From contig CALSCP010001157.1 of the NCBI GenBank assembly GCA_943704425.1, positions 38,492-68,552 on the forward strand: a stretch of 30,061 nt of DNA, given 5' to 3'. Below the pieces are notes generated by a model. That model was not told where the DNA came from, did no database searches, and was given only the letters and a program-made list of their open reading frames with translations. Origin of the DNA: Ministeria vibrans ATCC 50519 (taxonomy: Eukaryota > Opisthokonta > Filasterea). Made by a program: the position numbers and the translations under genes. Shown here in pieces: positions 1 to 12,400 of the stretch. The number at the start of each line of letters is the position of its first letter. Position 1 is the first letter of the stretch.

Positions 1-642
1 TTCTGGGCGATGGACGTGCTCAAACGCGTACATGTCAAGGCCGGGGAGCGGCGGGAGCGAGTCGGCAGTCATGACCGACACATCGGTGGTAAAGAGGGGC
101 ACATCGGCACCGCGCGGTTTGCTTGCAGACGCACAGGCGCCCGGCAGGACCCAGTACTGCGCCTTGTACGTCTCCACGTAGAAGCGGTCGTCCATGCCGT
201 GGAAGTGGCCCAGCTTGACGACATGCGCGACCTGTCCCAGCTTGGCCAAGTCCTCTGCGCCCGAGTGTGTGAGATGAATGTTTTTTGTTGTGGTGGTGAC
301 TTAGAAGTGACTTACGCTGGCCCTCCTCGTCGAGACGAACAGCATTGATGAGTGTCAGTGCTCCTTCGTGCACCAACACAAACATATTGCGCGAGATACT
401 AAAGCCTGGAGCAAACCTGGCGTGCGTGCAGATGAAACAAGGAAGGAGGAAGGAAAGAGGAAGGAAGAAGTGTCAGAATAATGAATGCGCCGCGAAAGTG
501 CGGTTTCCCATGTGGGACAATAGTAAGACAATAGTAGACATCCAGCTTCTCCTCGCCCTCCTACTTTATAACGCCGGTCACCAAGTGCACATTGGGCTTG
601 ACCTCGTGCAGTTTGTTGTGGGCGTACGCTGGTGGATAGGCG
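1..642 (-). CDS. MBL-fold-like hypothetical protein, copy 1 (3' part cut by window edge)
   Basis: Three exons are readable on the minus strand: 565-642, 316-416 and 1-254 (continuing off the window). Their boundaries match copy 2 (1195-2503) exon for exon: 78 nt and 101 nt in both. The product reads from a Tyr-Pro start region through VTGVIK, SISRNMFVLVHEG, LTLINAVRLDEEG and KLGHFHGMDD to the window edge. The HxHxxDD-like stretch and the order of motifs resemble metallo-beta-lactamase-fold / DUF4336-like proteins; this is recognition from memory and the enzymatic role is unknown. The splice acceptor at 643-646 (TTGTAG on the coding strand) is conserved with copy 2, so an upstream first exon is expected. 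I found no in-phase ATG-donor exon like that of copy 2. The copy may use another start or may be decaying. The third exon is identical to copy 2 at the DNA level. Confidence 0.7.
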
Positions 643-848
643 CTACAATCAAAGTGTGGCGGGAATGTTTACGGAATGAATTGTGCGGATTCATCCCTGC
701 GCTATTCTCTTTACGCGAGAGACGCCTCTCTCTTTCTCTTTAATCATTATTGTTATTACACGTACCTCATGGTGCTAGTACAGTTAAGGGTGTTTTAAAA
801 TAAATAAACTGAAACTGAAACTGAAAAAAAAATATAAAAATATTGTTG

Positions 849-871
849 TTATTATTATTATTATTATTATT
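849..871. repeat. (ATT)n microsatellite
   Basis: Seven to eight ATT units in the intergenic region. A simple repeat with no further content seen. Confidence 0.8.
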
Positions 872-1173
872 GCATGTCACAATTGCACTGTTATAAATTA
901 AGGAAGAATAATAGTAATAATATTTAAATTAGGCAACTGACCTCGGAGCGACTTAACTGATTTCTGACTGATCTCGCACCCTTTCCGAGAGGTGTTCGCT
1001 CTCAGTTTGTTTTATTTTATCAATACCAATTGCGATCGCTTTGTGTGCGCTGTTTGGCGTTTGGCGTCAGTCTTGCTGATGACTCTCTCAATGTCACACA
1101 GGCTTTGTAATCAATGTGTTGAAAATAATAATTACTATTCCTTTTACTATTATGTCTCACTTTCTATTGCGAT

Positions 1174-1179
1174 TTTATT
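1174..1179 (-). terminator. AATAAA polyadenylation signal of MBL-like copy 2
   Basis: TTTATT on the plus strand, i.e. AATAAA on the minus strand, 16 nt downstream of the copy 2 stop at 1195-1197. Confidence 0.5.
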
Positions 1180-1194
1180 AGAGCAGCGTTCGCA

Positions 1195-1421
1195 TTAAGC
1201 TGAAGCGAGAGTGTGCTTCGCAATCATGGTGTCGACCACCGGCGCAAATCCCGTCCGTGCTGTTCCGTCCAGAACTGGTCGACCGTGAGATCTAAAGCAA
1301 AAACAAAACGATAATAATAAGAATAAAGTATTAAGAAGAAGAAGAAGACATTTCCAATTTATTGAATACATTTTACTATTACTATTATTATTATTATTAT
1401 TATTATTAACATTATTATTAA

Positions 1422-1454
<33 letters not shown>

Positions 1455-2503
1455 TTTTTCTTTTTCTTTTGTGCTTTCGTGCTTACGACACAATCGAGTC
1501 CCAGTCAGATCGCTCGACGATCTTTTTCATTTCAGCCAGAAACTTTGGTTTGTCCGAGACATTCCCATCGAACCAGACTGGACCAATCTGAAGGAAGAAG
1601 CAACACACAACGAATCACACACGATCAAAACGGACAATCGGATTTTCATACGTAAGTCGGCGTTTGGTTGAATCCTTTGACCCAAATGAAAAAACGCGCA
1701 ATGGTGGAGACGTCTTCGGGAAGGAGTACGTTTAGCAGAGAGTCGCAAGTGAGGCACAGTCCATTCCAAAACAGCACTAATTTACAAACAAACGTCAACA
1801 CATATGTGAAGCGGAAGGCGTGCTATTATACCGGCCTCTGGGCGATGGACGTGCTCAAACGCGTACATGTCAAGGCCGGGGAGCGGCGGGAGCGAGTCGG
1901 CAGTCATGACCGACACATCGGTGGTAAAGAGGGGCACATCGGCACCGCGCGGTTTGCTTGCAGACGCACAGGCGCCCGGCAGGACCCAGTACTGCGCCTT
2001 GTACGTCTCCACGTAGAAGCGGTCGTCCATGCCGTGGAAGTGGCCCAGCTTGACGACATGCGCGACCTGTCCCAGCTTGGCCAAGTCCTCTGCAAGCGGA
2101 CCCACAAGACAACACAGTTATGGGTTTCGTTGTGCACTGTGGCTCTCTCTCACAAGCACCCAGACCCTCCTCGCTGAGGCGGACGGCATTGATGAGTGTC
2201 AGTTCTCCTTCGTGCACCAGCACAAACATGTTGCGTGAGATGCTGATGCCTGGACCCATTCTGGGATGAGGAAGGACAAGTGCGGGATGAGAACGGCGCT
2301 ACACAACAACCCCCTCCCTCGCCAGCACGCGCAATGCCGCACGGGGTCCGCCTCCTTCCTACTTGATAACACCCGTCACAAAGTACACATTGGGCTTGAC
2401 TTGGCGCAATTTGTCGTGGGCAAAGGCGCGGGGATAGACGCTAAACACAGAAATCATTATGGTATCAATTGGTCGCACGCCACAAAGGGGCCAGTCACCT
2501 CAT
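1195..2503 (-). CDS. MBL-fold-like hypothetical protein, copy 2 (complete)
   Basis: Seven exons on the minus strand: 2499-2503, 2363-2440, 2160-2260, 1832-2089, 1652-1776, 1487-1587 and 1195-1291. They sum to 765 nt, giving 254 aa. The first coding exon is only ATGAG; it splices into TTTAG/C with phase 2 to give Met-Ser-Val-Tyr-Pro. The alternative start, an in-frame ATG at 2455-2457, would need no splice, but the acceptor is conserved in copy 1. Motifs in order: DKLRQVKPN, TGVIK, SISRNMFVLVHEG, LTLINAVRL, KLGHFHGMDD, LCLTCDSLLNV and GPVWFDGN. The combination of an HxHxxDD-like stretch and a later T-C-D-S-L segment resembles MBL-fold / DUF4336-type proteins of about 250 aa. It is probably a soluble metal-dependent hydrolase-like fold; the substrate is unknown. 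The intron at 1292-1486 carries a long ATT repeat. It lies head-to-tail with copy 1 and downstream of NudE. Confidence 0.8.
1373..1453. repeat. Interrupted (ATT)n tract in MBL-like copy 2 intron
   Basis: About 80 bp of ATT/ATTA units inside the intron 1292-1486. It produces a spurious poly-Asn reading frame on the minus strand. Confidence 0.85.
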
Positions 2504-2734
2504 AGTCTCAAAGGGGCCTTTCAACACCTCTCCAAACAAAACAGAACAAACAAAGTGTCAAAAATAATTCAAATTTCAAATTTCAAAGTGTTTGTCTCAA
2601 TTCTCAATAGAATAACGTTAATAATTTACACTGTTAATACAAACAAAAACAAAATTAATAGTAATAATAAAGACCCCCTCGCATGAGATAAGCAGGTACA
2701 TCGAAAGCGCGTGCAAGACCGGTCGTAAGAAGGA
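2504..2734. promoter_or_regulatory. Intergenic/promoter region of MBL-like copy 2 (3' of NudE)
   Basis: 231 bp between the copy 2 start and the NudE stop, both on the minus strand. AT-rich, with a short direct repeat of AATTTCAA at about 2568-2586. No recognisable motif beyond that. Confidence 0.45.
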
Positions 2735-2876
2735 CTATTCATCAATGTTTTCGTCGGAGTGAGTGCGAGCCAGCACAGACGAGCAGGCCGAGGTGCTGAG
2801 GCTGGAGCGTCGGGCACTAGAGAGCATGGGGGTCACCATGCTGCGACATGATGTCAGGCGCGTCTCAAGAGACTGA

Positions 2877-2965
<89 letters not shown>

Positions 2966-4169
2966 CAGCAAACACACACACACACACATATATATAATAA
3001 TAATAATAATAATTAATATATATATATATCATATGTACACAGGCACACCCAGACACACACACACTCACACACACACATAAAATATCGTACTGAGACGCGA
3101 GAGAGAAGGTCGGAAACGAGAGACATGGCGGTCTTGTGGCCGGGACTGTGGAGGACGGACGAGTGGGGTGCAGGGGAGGAGGAAGCGGACGAGAGAGCGT
3201 GCGAGGACGTGGGCGTGGACGGGACGGTCGAGGCCTGCATGCGCGATGCCGGTAGTGGCGTGGAGGGCGCTGCGGGTCCGCTGCCAATGTCGCTCTGCCG
3301 GCGATTGCTGGGTGGCGACTTTGCTCGTTGTTTCTGTCGTACAACATTAAGCTCTTGTGTAAGGTCTGCGTCAGGGAAAAAAAGAAAAACAAACAAAAAA
3401 CATGAAGAGTTTGAGTAAGACAAAGGGGTAAGGTCCTGTCTTTGTTTTAGGTTACCTCGAATTTCGTCGCGAAGTCGCTGCAACTGAATGCGTCCCTCTT
3501 CCACTTCCTGTCGGCATGTATCAGTTATTGCACACACACATACACATTCACTTACATACGCACTTATACAAGCAGATAATAGTACACAGACACACACACA
3601 CTCTCACTAAACACTCACTCACTCACTCACTCGCGCATACCTCTAAGTCGGCTTCATACATGGCGTTCTTTTCGGACGTCTGGGCAAGCTGAGCCTCGAG
3701 GTTCGCGACGGTCCCTTCGCTGACGCGGCAGGTGCGTTCGAGGTCGTCGTTGTGCTGCTCCAGAGTGCGCACTCGCCCTTTCAACTCCTCCGTCTCCTTT
3801 TCGCGCTTCTGCAACGCATCCGTCACCGTCACTAGCTCTTGCTCCGAACGACGAAGCTTGGTCTGGCGGCGGGGAACGCGCGCGAAGAAACGAGACGATC
3901 AGGAAAAATCGCGTTTTCACTGCATTTCCCTTTGGGCCTCACCTTGAGCGATTCCGCTTCTCGTTGGGCCGTCTCCGCTGCCATGAGCGCCGCGCGGTGC
4001 TTCTCCTCGGCCACGTCGAGCTGCTGCTCGAGCTCCCTCTCGAGTTCGCCGCTCTCCGTCTACGGCACAGCGCATCAGTCTCGCCCACCGCCCCACGCCG
4101 ACTCCTCACCTGAAACTCATCAAACTCCGCCCGAAGCGCCTCATACTGCTCTTTCAACTCCTCAGCCAT
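2735..4169 (-). CDS. NDE1: NudE/Ndel1 homolog (LIS1- and dynein-binding coiled-coil protein)
   Basis: Six exons on the minus strand: 4110-4169, 3943-4059, 3641-3862, 3456-3507, 3091-3365 and 2735-2872. They sum to 864 nt, giving 287 aa. Residues 1-160 are a long coiled coil with the NudE signature: EFDEFQ, ELERELEQQLD, a segment reading LEQHNDDLERT followed by NLEAQLAQTSEKNA, then RLRDEIRDLTQEL. These align well with vertebrate NDEL1 (LEQANDDLERA, RLKDEARDLRQEL). Family knowledge: NudE proteins scaffold LIS1 and cytoplasmic dynein in nuclear positioning, mitosis and vesicle transport. The tail, residues 160-287, is rich in Ser, Pro and Thr and is probably disordered and phosphorylated. It is somewhat shorter than the roughly 345-aa animal proteins. 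The last intron contains an 85-bp CT tract (coding strand) that runs to the 3' splice site. Confidence 0.9.
2878..2963. repeat. (GA)n microsatellite in last NudE intron
   Basis: About 42 uninterrupted GA units on the plus strand, i.e. CT on the NudE coding strand. It ends a few bases before the TTCAG acceptor of the last exon (exon edge 2872), so it forms the polypyrimidine tract of that intron. Confidence 0.95.
2971..3078. repeat. Compound (CA)n/(TA)n/(ATA)n tract in NudE intron
   Basis: A run of CA repeats, then TA, then AAT repeats, TA again and a second interrupted CA run. All lie inside the NudE intron 2873-3090 next to the GA tract. Confidence 0.85.
3530..3632. repeat. (CA)n and (ACTC)n simple repeats in NudE intron
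   Basis: CA-rich runs at about 3530-3546 and 3588-3600, followed by an ACTC tetranucleotide run at about 3612-3632. All are in the intron 3508-3640. Confidence 0.8.
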
Positions 4170-4426
4170 ACGGAGAAGCAGAAAAAAACAAACGTAGAAG
4201 ACAAAATGACTAGTGACTCAGTAAAATACGATTATGTGACTGTTCAACAGCAGTATAAATAATAAAAATAATATAAATAATATTAGTATTATATGAGTGA
4301 TCTGAAAGAAAACATGTTCCTGTTACAAGTGAGTCAACACCACTTTTTGAAAGAACCCATGCGATGATCCTTATTAAAATAATTATGAAACCAACAAGAC
4401 GTTGTTATTTTAGTAAAAAGTACATA
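4170..4426. other. Intergenic region: NudE promoter and lipase 3' UTR
   Basis: 257 bp, AT-rich, with AATAAT-type low complexity at 4257-4292. No gene or known motif seen. Confidence 0.5.
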
Positions 4427-6860
<2,434 letters not shown>

Positions 6861-6956
6861 TACGTGTAATCAAGAAATGATCAAGAAAGAATGATTCGAT
6901 TTCGATCGTCATTCGTCGGTAGTTCGAATTATTAGTCTTATTCTATTCACTTCACG
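6861..6956. promoter_or_regulatory. Bidirectional promoter, lipase/BRX1
   Basis: 96 bp separate the lipase ATG (minus strand) from the BRX1 ATG (plus strand). It must hold both 5' leaders and both core promoters. No TATA box is evident. ATGATCAAGAAA-like and TTCGATTTCGATCGTC elements are visible but not assigned. Confidence 0.6.
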
Positions 6957-7230
6957 ATGGGAAAGAAGAGAACGCGACAAAGCGTCCTGGACGAAGTGGA
7001 CGAAGGCGAAGACGTCCTGGCGGAAGTGCGGCCGTCGGCCAAGAAGAAGACGAAGAGCGAGGGAGAGAGCACTGAGACTCAGGCGGGTGTCTCCACGCGA
7101 TGGGTGAACAAGCAGAAGACGCTTGTCCTTGCTGCACGCGGCGTCACTGGAAGGTACCCTTCAGCCTGCCTGCACCCAACATGCGTCGCATTGCTGCCCC
7201 AACACCCTCCCATTGTGCTTATTTCCCTCT

Positions 7231-7262
<32 letters not shown>

Positions 7263-8138
7263 GCAGATGCCGACATTTCATGGAAGATCTGCGTGTGCTG
7301 TTGCCACACTCGAAGAAGGACGTCAAGCTGGACGCGCGAGACACCGTGCGGTCTGCGACGGAGGTGGCCGAGCTGCGTGGCTGCAACTCGTGCATTTTGT
7401 TTGAAGGGCGCAAGAAGCTCGACTCGTTCGTGTGGCTGTCCATGACGCCCCACGGGCCCTCGGCCAAGTTTCTCATGCAGAATGTGCACACCATGGATGA
7501 AATGCGCATGACTGGAAACTGTCTGAAGGGAAGCAGACCCATTTTGTCCTTTGACGATGTAAGAGAGAAAGACAACGCACTGCGCACTCAGGAACAACCC
7601 CTCACTCGTCTTCTTCTTGCCCATTTGCAAGGAGTTTGACACCGCCCCGCACTGGCAGCTGCTCAAAGAGATGTTCACGCAAGTGTTTGGCACGCCCCGC
7701 GGCCACCCGCGCTCCAAGCCCTTCTTCGACCGTGTCATGTCGTTTGCCATTGTCGACGGTCGTGTGTGGGTGCGAAACTATCAGATTCTCGAGGTCGCTG
7801 CCGGTCCCAAGGGCCGCCAGACCGAGACCACTCTCAGCGAGATTGGCCCGCGCTTCACCCTGAATCCTATCCGCATCTTTGACGGAAGGTACAAACAGCC
7901 TTGTTTTCTATTTCTTTTATATTCTGATTTTTTCATTTTTCTGTGAAGTTTTGGAGGACCCACTATCTTCTCCAACGCCGACTACATCTCGCCAAACACG
8001 CTGCGGGCGACAGCTAAGCGTGAGCAGGCCGGCAACAAGTACAAGAAGCGCCAGGAGAGCAAGGACGCACACCGTCTGCGCATGGCCCGTCCCGATGCTC
8101 AGTTCTTCGAGTCTCCCTTGGACACTCTCTTTGAGTGA
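6957..8138 (+). CDS. BRX1: BRX1 homolog, Brix-domain ribosome biogenesis protein
   Basis: Four exons on the plus strand: 6957-7153, 7267-7558, 7632-7888 and 7949-8138. They sum to 936 nt, giving 311 aa. A short charged N-terminus (KKR, KKKTK) precedes a Brix domain from about residue 58 to 265. BRX1-specific motifs: RHFMEDLRVLLPHSKKD, LKGSRPILSFD, GHPRSKPFFDRV, WVRNYQI, EIGPRF, and IFDGSFGG with FSNADYISPN. Family knowledge: BRX1 acts in the nucleolus in 60S (large subunit) assembly and in 27S pre-rRNA processing with EBP2. Length is close to the usual 300-350 aa. Introns are 60-113 nt; the first has a pure T25 tract before its acceptor. Nothing suggests loss of function. Confidence 0.95.
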
Positions 8139-8331
8139 TCTTTCTCTCTCTCTGCCACACACATTCTCCTTTTTAATCTCTATTGTACATTTTTTCTTAA
8201 TTCAATATCACGAACCAATAATGACTTATGAGTAGTGTGGCACTGTTGTTGACTACTTTTAAATTTTTTTATATTATTTCTTTCTTGATTCTTCATTCTT
8301 GTTTGTTTCTCCTTCTTTCCGACTTCCCCGA
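8139..8331. other. Intergenic region between BRX1 and PH-like gene
   Basis: 193 bp, T-rich. It holds the BRX1 3' UTR and the promoter of the next plus-strand gene. A CAATAATGACTTATGAG stretch and T runs are present; nothing is assigned. Confidence 0.45.
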
Positions 8332-9277
8332 ATGATCTTGTCCGTCATCGCCGCGCTCGTCATCCTCGCTGTGTTGGGTCTGTCGGCCTACACTCCGGCG
8401 TCTGCTGCCGACAACGAGTCGCCGTCAACCCCATCCTCCCCTCAAACATGGTCAAGTCCCTCGATGCGCCGTGCCGCAAAGCGATGGGGTGAAACAGCCC
8501 CTTCTCCCAGGTATGCCCTCCAAATGTGTCATGCGCTTGATCGACTCATCTCTCATTCAAATTCAAATTTGACTTGTTTCCAGACGACCTGCCTCCAAAG
8601 CAGATCCCGACAATCCTCGCTCTCTTTCGGGCTTCCGCCGTCTCATTGCAGCACTTCGAAGGAGGATACACTCGCTCGAGACGGCCGCCATGGAGCCGTC
8701 CCAAGAGCAAGGTGAAATTCAAAACTCGTCGCATCCCATCCCACTTGTGTCGCTCTCCCCCGCTTGTCGTGGGGCGCTCCAGTACCGCACCGAGACGCTC
8801 CAGCCCAACACATCGCCATGGCGCGATGGCTGGCTCGTCGTCTACCCGCGTGACCCAAGCCTGGCGGTGTTCTCGGATCATTCCGAATGCGACGCCAACT
8901 TGATTCGTCGCGTCGACCTCAATCACATTCAAGTCGACATGGTCGCGACGGAAATTCACCTGCGGCACCCGCATGATGATCATTGCAACATTGACAATAC
9001 CGACCAAGAGAACGCGGGCGCCCACGAGAACATTCCGTCAGACGAGAGTGGCGCCAAAACATCTCTGCCGCTCTTGCGTTTACGCGCAAAATCTCTTGTT
9101 GACGCCCAAAAATGGTGCTGCGCCATTTCAAATGCGTCACACGTTCCACACTCAACAGAAGACACCAAGTCAAAGTTTGCCTCGCTTCGACGACACATCA
9201 AGTCGGTTCATGAGACAGTTCTCGCCACATTCACTGGCGTCACCGAATTGCAATTGGCTGCCATTGAGTCGCAGTAA
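8332..9277 (+). CDS. Membrane-anchored protein with a PH-like domain, function unknown
   Basis: Two exons: 8332-8510 and 8584-9277, totalling 873 nt and 290 aa. The intron has GTATGC and TTTCCAG ends. The start at 8332 is chosen because it opens a clean hydrophobic segment (MILSVIAALVILAVLGL) followed by small residues (TPASA), i.e. a signal peptide or N-terminal anchor. An in-frame ATG at 8299 would add 11 residues. Residues 20-75 are Ser/Pro-rich and then Arg-rich. From about residue 115 there is a segment like the first strands of a PH fold (WRDGWLVVYPRD, LIRRVDL), and later LRAKSLVDAQKWCCAI, the typical closing helix with its invariant Trp. The C-terminal 50 residues are probably helical. 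The PH call is my pattern recognition. No orthologue is recognised, and membrane topology relative to the PH-like part is open. Confidence 0.7.
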
Positions 9278-9391
9278 ACGCGTCTTGTACAATATATATA
9301 AACTTGCCCGACCAACCGTAAAGTAAATCCACTCAAAAAAAAAAAAGAAAAAAAGGAGGGGCCTGTTCCATCATAATAATGCTTTATATTC

Positions 9392-9422
<31 letters not shown>

Positions 9423-9440
9423 TATAATTCAACATGAGCG
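9278..9440. terminator. Convergent 3' region, PH-like gene/BCAS3
   Basis: 163 bp between two facing stop codons. It contains an A12-type run at about 9338-9355 and an (AAT)n run at about 9392-9419. The 3' UTRs of both genes must end or overlap here. Confidence 0.5.
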
Positions 9441-12400
9441 CTAGAGACTGTCAATGTCAATCGTGTCCGTGTCATATGCGTCGTCATCGTCGTCGGTATC
9501 TGCACCCGCCAGACATACACTATACTGCCCGTCATCGTCCAGCACGACGGGCGACAGCGACGGCGGACCGTCGCCGGTCGCGTACATCCCGTCGTGAATG
9601 TCATCGTCGTCGTCCTCGCCATCCGTCGAGTCGCTCTCGTCGTCGTACTGGTCACTCGCGCGCGCTTGTCTTCCACCTGCCACTCTTCCGTCTCCGTCGC
9701 TGTCCTCTTCCATGAGCATCATCGTGCTGTGACTCCCATAGAAACTGCCAGCCCCCATGCTGGTTGTGCCGGCAAAGCGATGTCGTCGACGCGGCGCCCC
9801 ACCACTCGTCGTTGCCTCGCGCGCACTATCGCCGTTGGTGCTCTTGCGCACAACACCATCCGCAAGATCAAAGAGCGTCTCTGTGGCGTCCAGACCCGAT
9901 CGCGCACTGCTGTTGCTCTGGTGCTTCCATGCGTCTGCCAGCCAGTCTTCGTTGTCGTCGTCGTCGTCGTCGTCGTGGCCACCCTTCCCACCCACAATGG
10001 GATTGACCAGTGCCGAGCGCAAGTCAAACTCCTGCTCCGAATTCAACGCCCGTTGCGCCGTAATAAACGGTACTGGCTCATCGGGCACGGTACTGCTGTC
10101 GCTCCCGTCGTACACTTTGAAGGTAAACTGCGGACCCATCCAGAGGGGACGCGAACTCGACGGATACGACTCGATGACGGCGTGTCGACGCCAGGCGTTG
10201 CTCTCTGAGCCCTCAGCACGCACCACAGTTGTCGTTGTACCGTTCCCATTGTACTCATTGCGCGCCACGGTACCGCCACGCGCGCCAACCAGTGGTTGGC
10301 CAGTAGGCGTCACGGTGGGACCAAAGACAAGATCTGCATTCATCTGGACCATCGCCCACTCACGCTGGCGACAAACATCCCACTCGAGCACTCGTCGGCA
10401 GTTGAGTGCGAGCGACGACGCCGCTGTGCCACGCAGTGCAGCCACGGACGACACCGCGGCCAGTAGGCGTGATGCAGCTGAACTTGCATTGGCCCGACGA
10501 CTCGCCGGCGACCGTGTGTCCTGCGACCGCTCCACCTTGTGGGGCGCCAGCTCGTAGCTACGCACTGTGCCGTCGTAGGCAGCAACAAGTAAACGGGGGG
10601 CGCCACCAGGGGCGCCACGCACAAAGACTGCCGACACCTGCGTGACCATGTTAGAGAGCATGTTGACTCGGCGCGTACGGGGCATTTTGAGGACGGCAGC
10701 TGCAGCAGAGGAGACGGCCGCGGTGGGAGCATACACGCGAGACTGTGCCAATGCTGCGTCGTCGTCCGGCATGGGGTTGAGGTGGGGGCGTGCTGCTGCT
10801 TGGCGACTGCGTCCACCTGCATTTCCTCTTCCTCCTTCTCCTCGTGCGCTCACTGTCGTGTGTGTGGTTGTAGCAGCGGCGGCGGCAGCAGCAGCCAGCA
10901 GCGCCAAGTCGTCGTGGTCGGCCTTGTAGGGGCTCTGATGGATGCGGGTGAGAGCATGGACAGTGACGAGGGGCGGTGGGCGATGATTGAGCAGCTCGAC
11001 GCCCGCATGATCGTCGTTAGGCAGCCGATGAGGAATATGGGTCGTCGCAGTGGAGGAACCGCCACGAGGAAGAATGGGATAGACATGGGACGTGCCGCGT
11101 GTGGTTGTCACGGTGACCCAACGGCTGTCCGGCGAAAAGCAGATGCCTTGCACGACGGCACTGGTGATGCCGCGACGCAACTTGTACAGCTGTCGCACCT
11201 GTACATCTACGTGCGGTGCAGTGCGGCGTGAAGGCACGTCAAGCTGCTGCTTGGAGGGCGCCAATTGAAACACATTGAAGCCATGGCCGTGGGTGGACGC
11301 AGTGACAAGCAGTGTACCGCTTGGATCGAATGCCATGGCCGAAATGGGATGTCGCATGGCCCCGAAATTCACCACTACTTTCGAGTCGTCACTCAGCTCA
11401 ATGTCACGCACAATGACAGTGCCTTCAAACAACTCCACATCCGCCTGAGCCTGAGGTGCCTGAGACAGTGCAGATGCAGTAGTCGACGAAGTGGGACGCG
11501 CCGAAGCGGACGCACCACCAGCAGCAGTACTATCAGTTCCATTTGGACCATGTTCACTGCCTAAATACGATACAACCCGCTGCATTCCCATGTCACCTAA
11601 CAAAAAAAAATCGTACAAAGAATAAGCAAACAGTTGATAATAATAATTATTGTTAACAATATAATTATATTATTATAATTATTATTACTATAATAATTAT
11701 TATTATTAAACTTTCATCTTCATCTTTATCTTCTTTTTTTGAGTTTCTCGTTTTTGTTTTTTGTTTTTTTTTTTGTACCCCATGAGAGAAGTGTGTTAGC
11801 AACGCGAGAAGCCTGAGACACGATGGAAACGTGAGGATCGTCGTCACCGTCGTCCTCGGCAAAGGTGCGGTAGGTTTCGGAGGAGACACCAGAGCCGACG
11901 GATGGTCTTCCGTGAGACGAAGAGGTAGGAGACGCCGCTGCTGCGGGCGGTGCTGTTGTTGTTGTTGGTGTTGTAGCATTGTTAGTGGAGGCGGCAGGCT
12001 TCGCGGAAACGGGCCTGCTATTGTGGGGTCTGCGTGCCATGGGACGACGACCTGTGCTGGCGATGTAACGGGAGCCGAGGGCAAACGGATTGACGTTGAC
12101 TGCGGTGCGGGGTGACGGGTAGCAGTCGTCAAAGGCAAAGCGCAAGCGCAGACTGTCGGCGTCACACACGTATATCCATTTGCGAGTGGACACGACAACA
12201 ACACGGCGGTTTGAGGCGATGCCATAGATCATGTAGCGGAATTTGAGTTCATGAACAGCCTTGTGCTGACGCAACGAGTGCATCACGACCGTGTTGGGTG
12301 CACGGGGATCGTCTGAGACAAGTGCAATCAATGGACGAGCATTGGCAAACGGATCGGCACCGTACTCGTGCAAGGAGGGAGCCGCAACCATGTGTGCAAA

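Larger units (their letters stand above)
643..1194. other. Intergenic region between the two tandem MBL-like copies
   Basis: AT-rich, with no convincing exon. It should hold the promoter of copy 1 and the 3' UTR of copy 2. An AATAAA polyadenylation signal for copy 2 lies on the minus strand at 1174-1179, about 16 nt past its stop codon. An (ATT)n run sits at about 849-871. Confidence 0.6.

Noticed and set aside
1195-1455. Minus-strand ORF starting with a poly-Asn run
   Set aside because: The Asn run is the ATT repeat of an intron; only its last 97 nt are a true exon (the last exon of MBL-like copy 2).
3125-3418. Plus-strand ORF over the NudE tail exon
   Set aside because: Antisense shadow; the minus strand has matching splice sites and NudE homology on either side.
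9594-10557. Plus-strand ORFs of 200-266 aa opposite BCAS3
   Set aside because: Low-complexity Ser/Arg/Val frames antisense to a well-supported BCAS3 exon.
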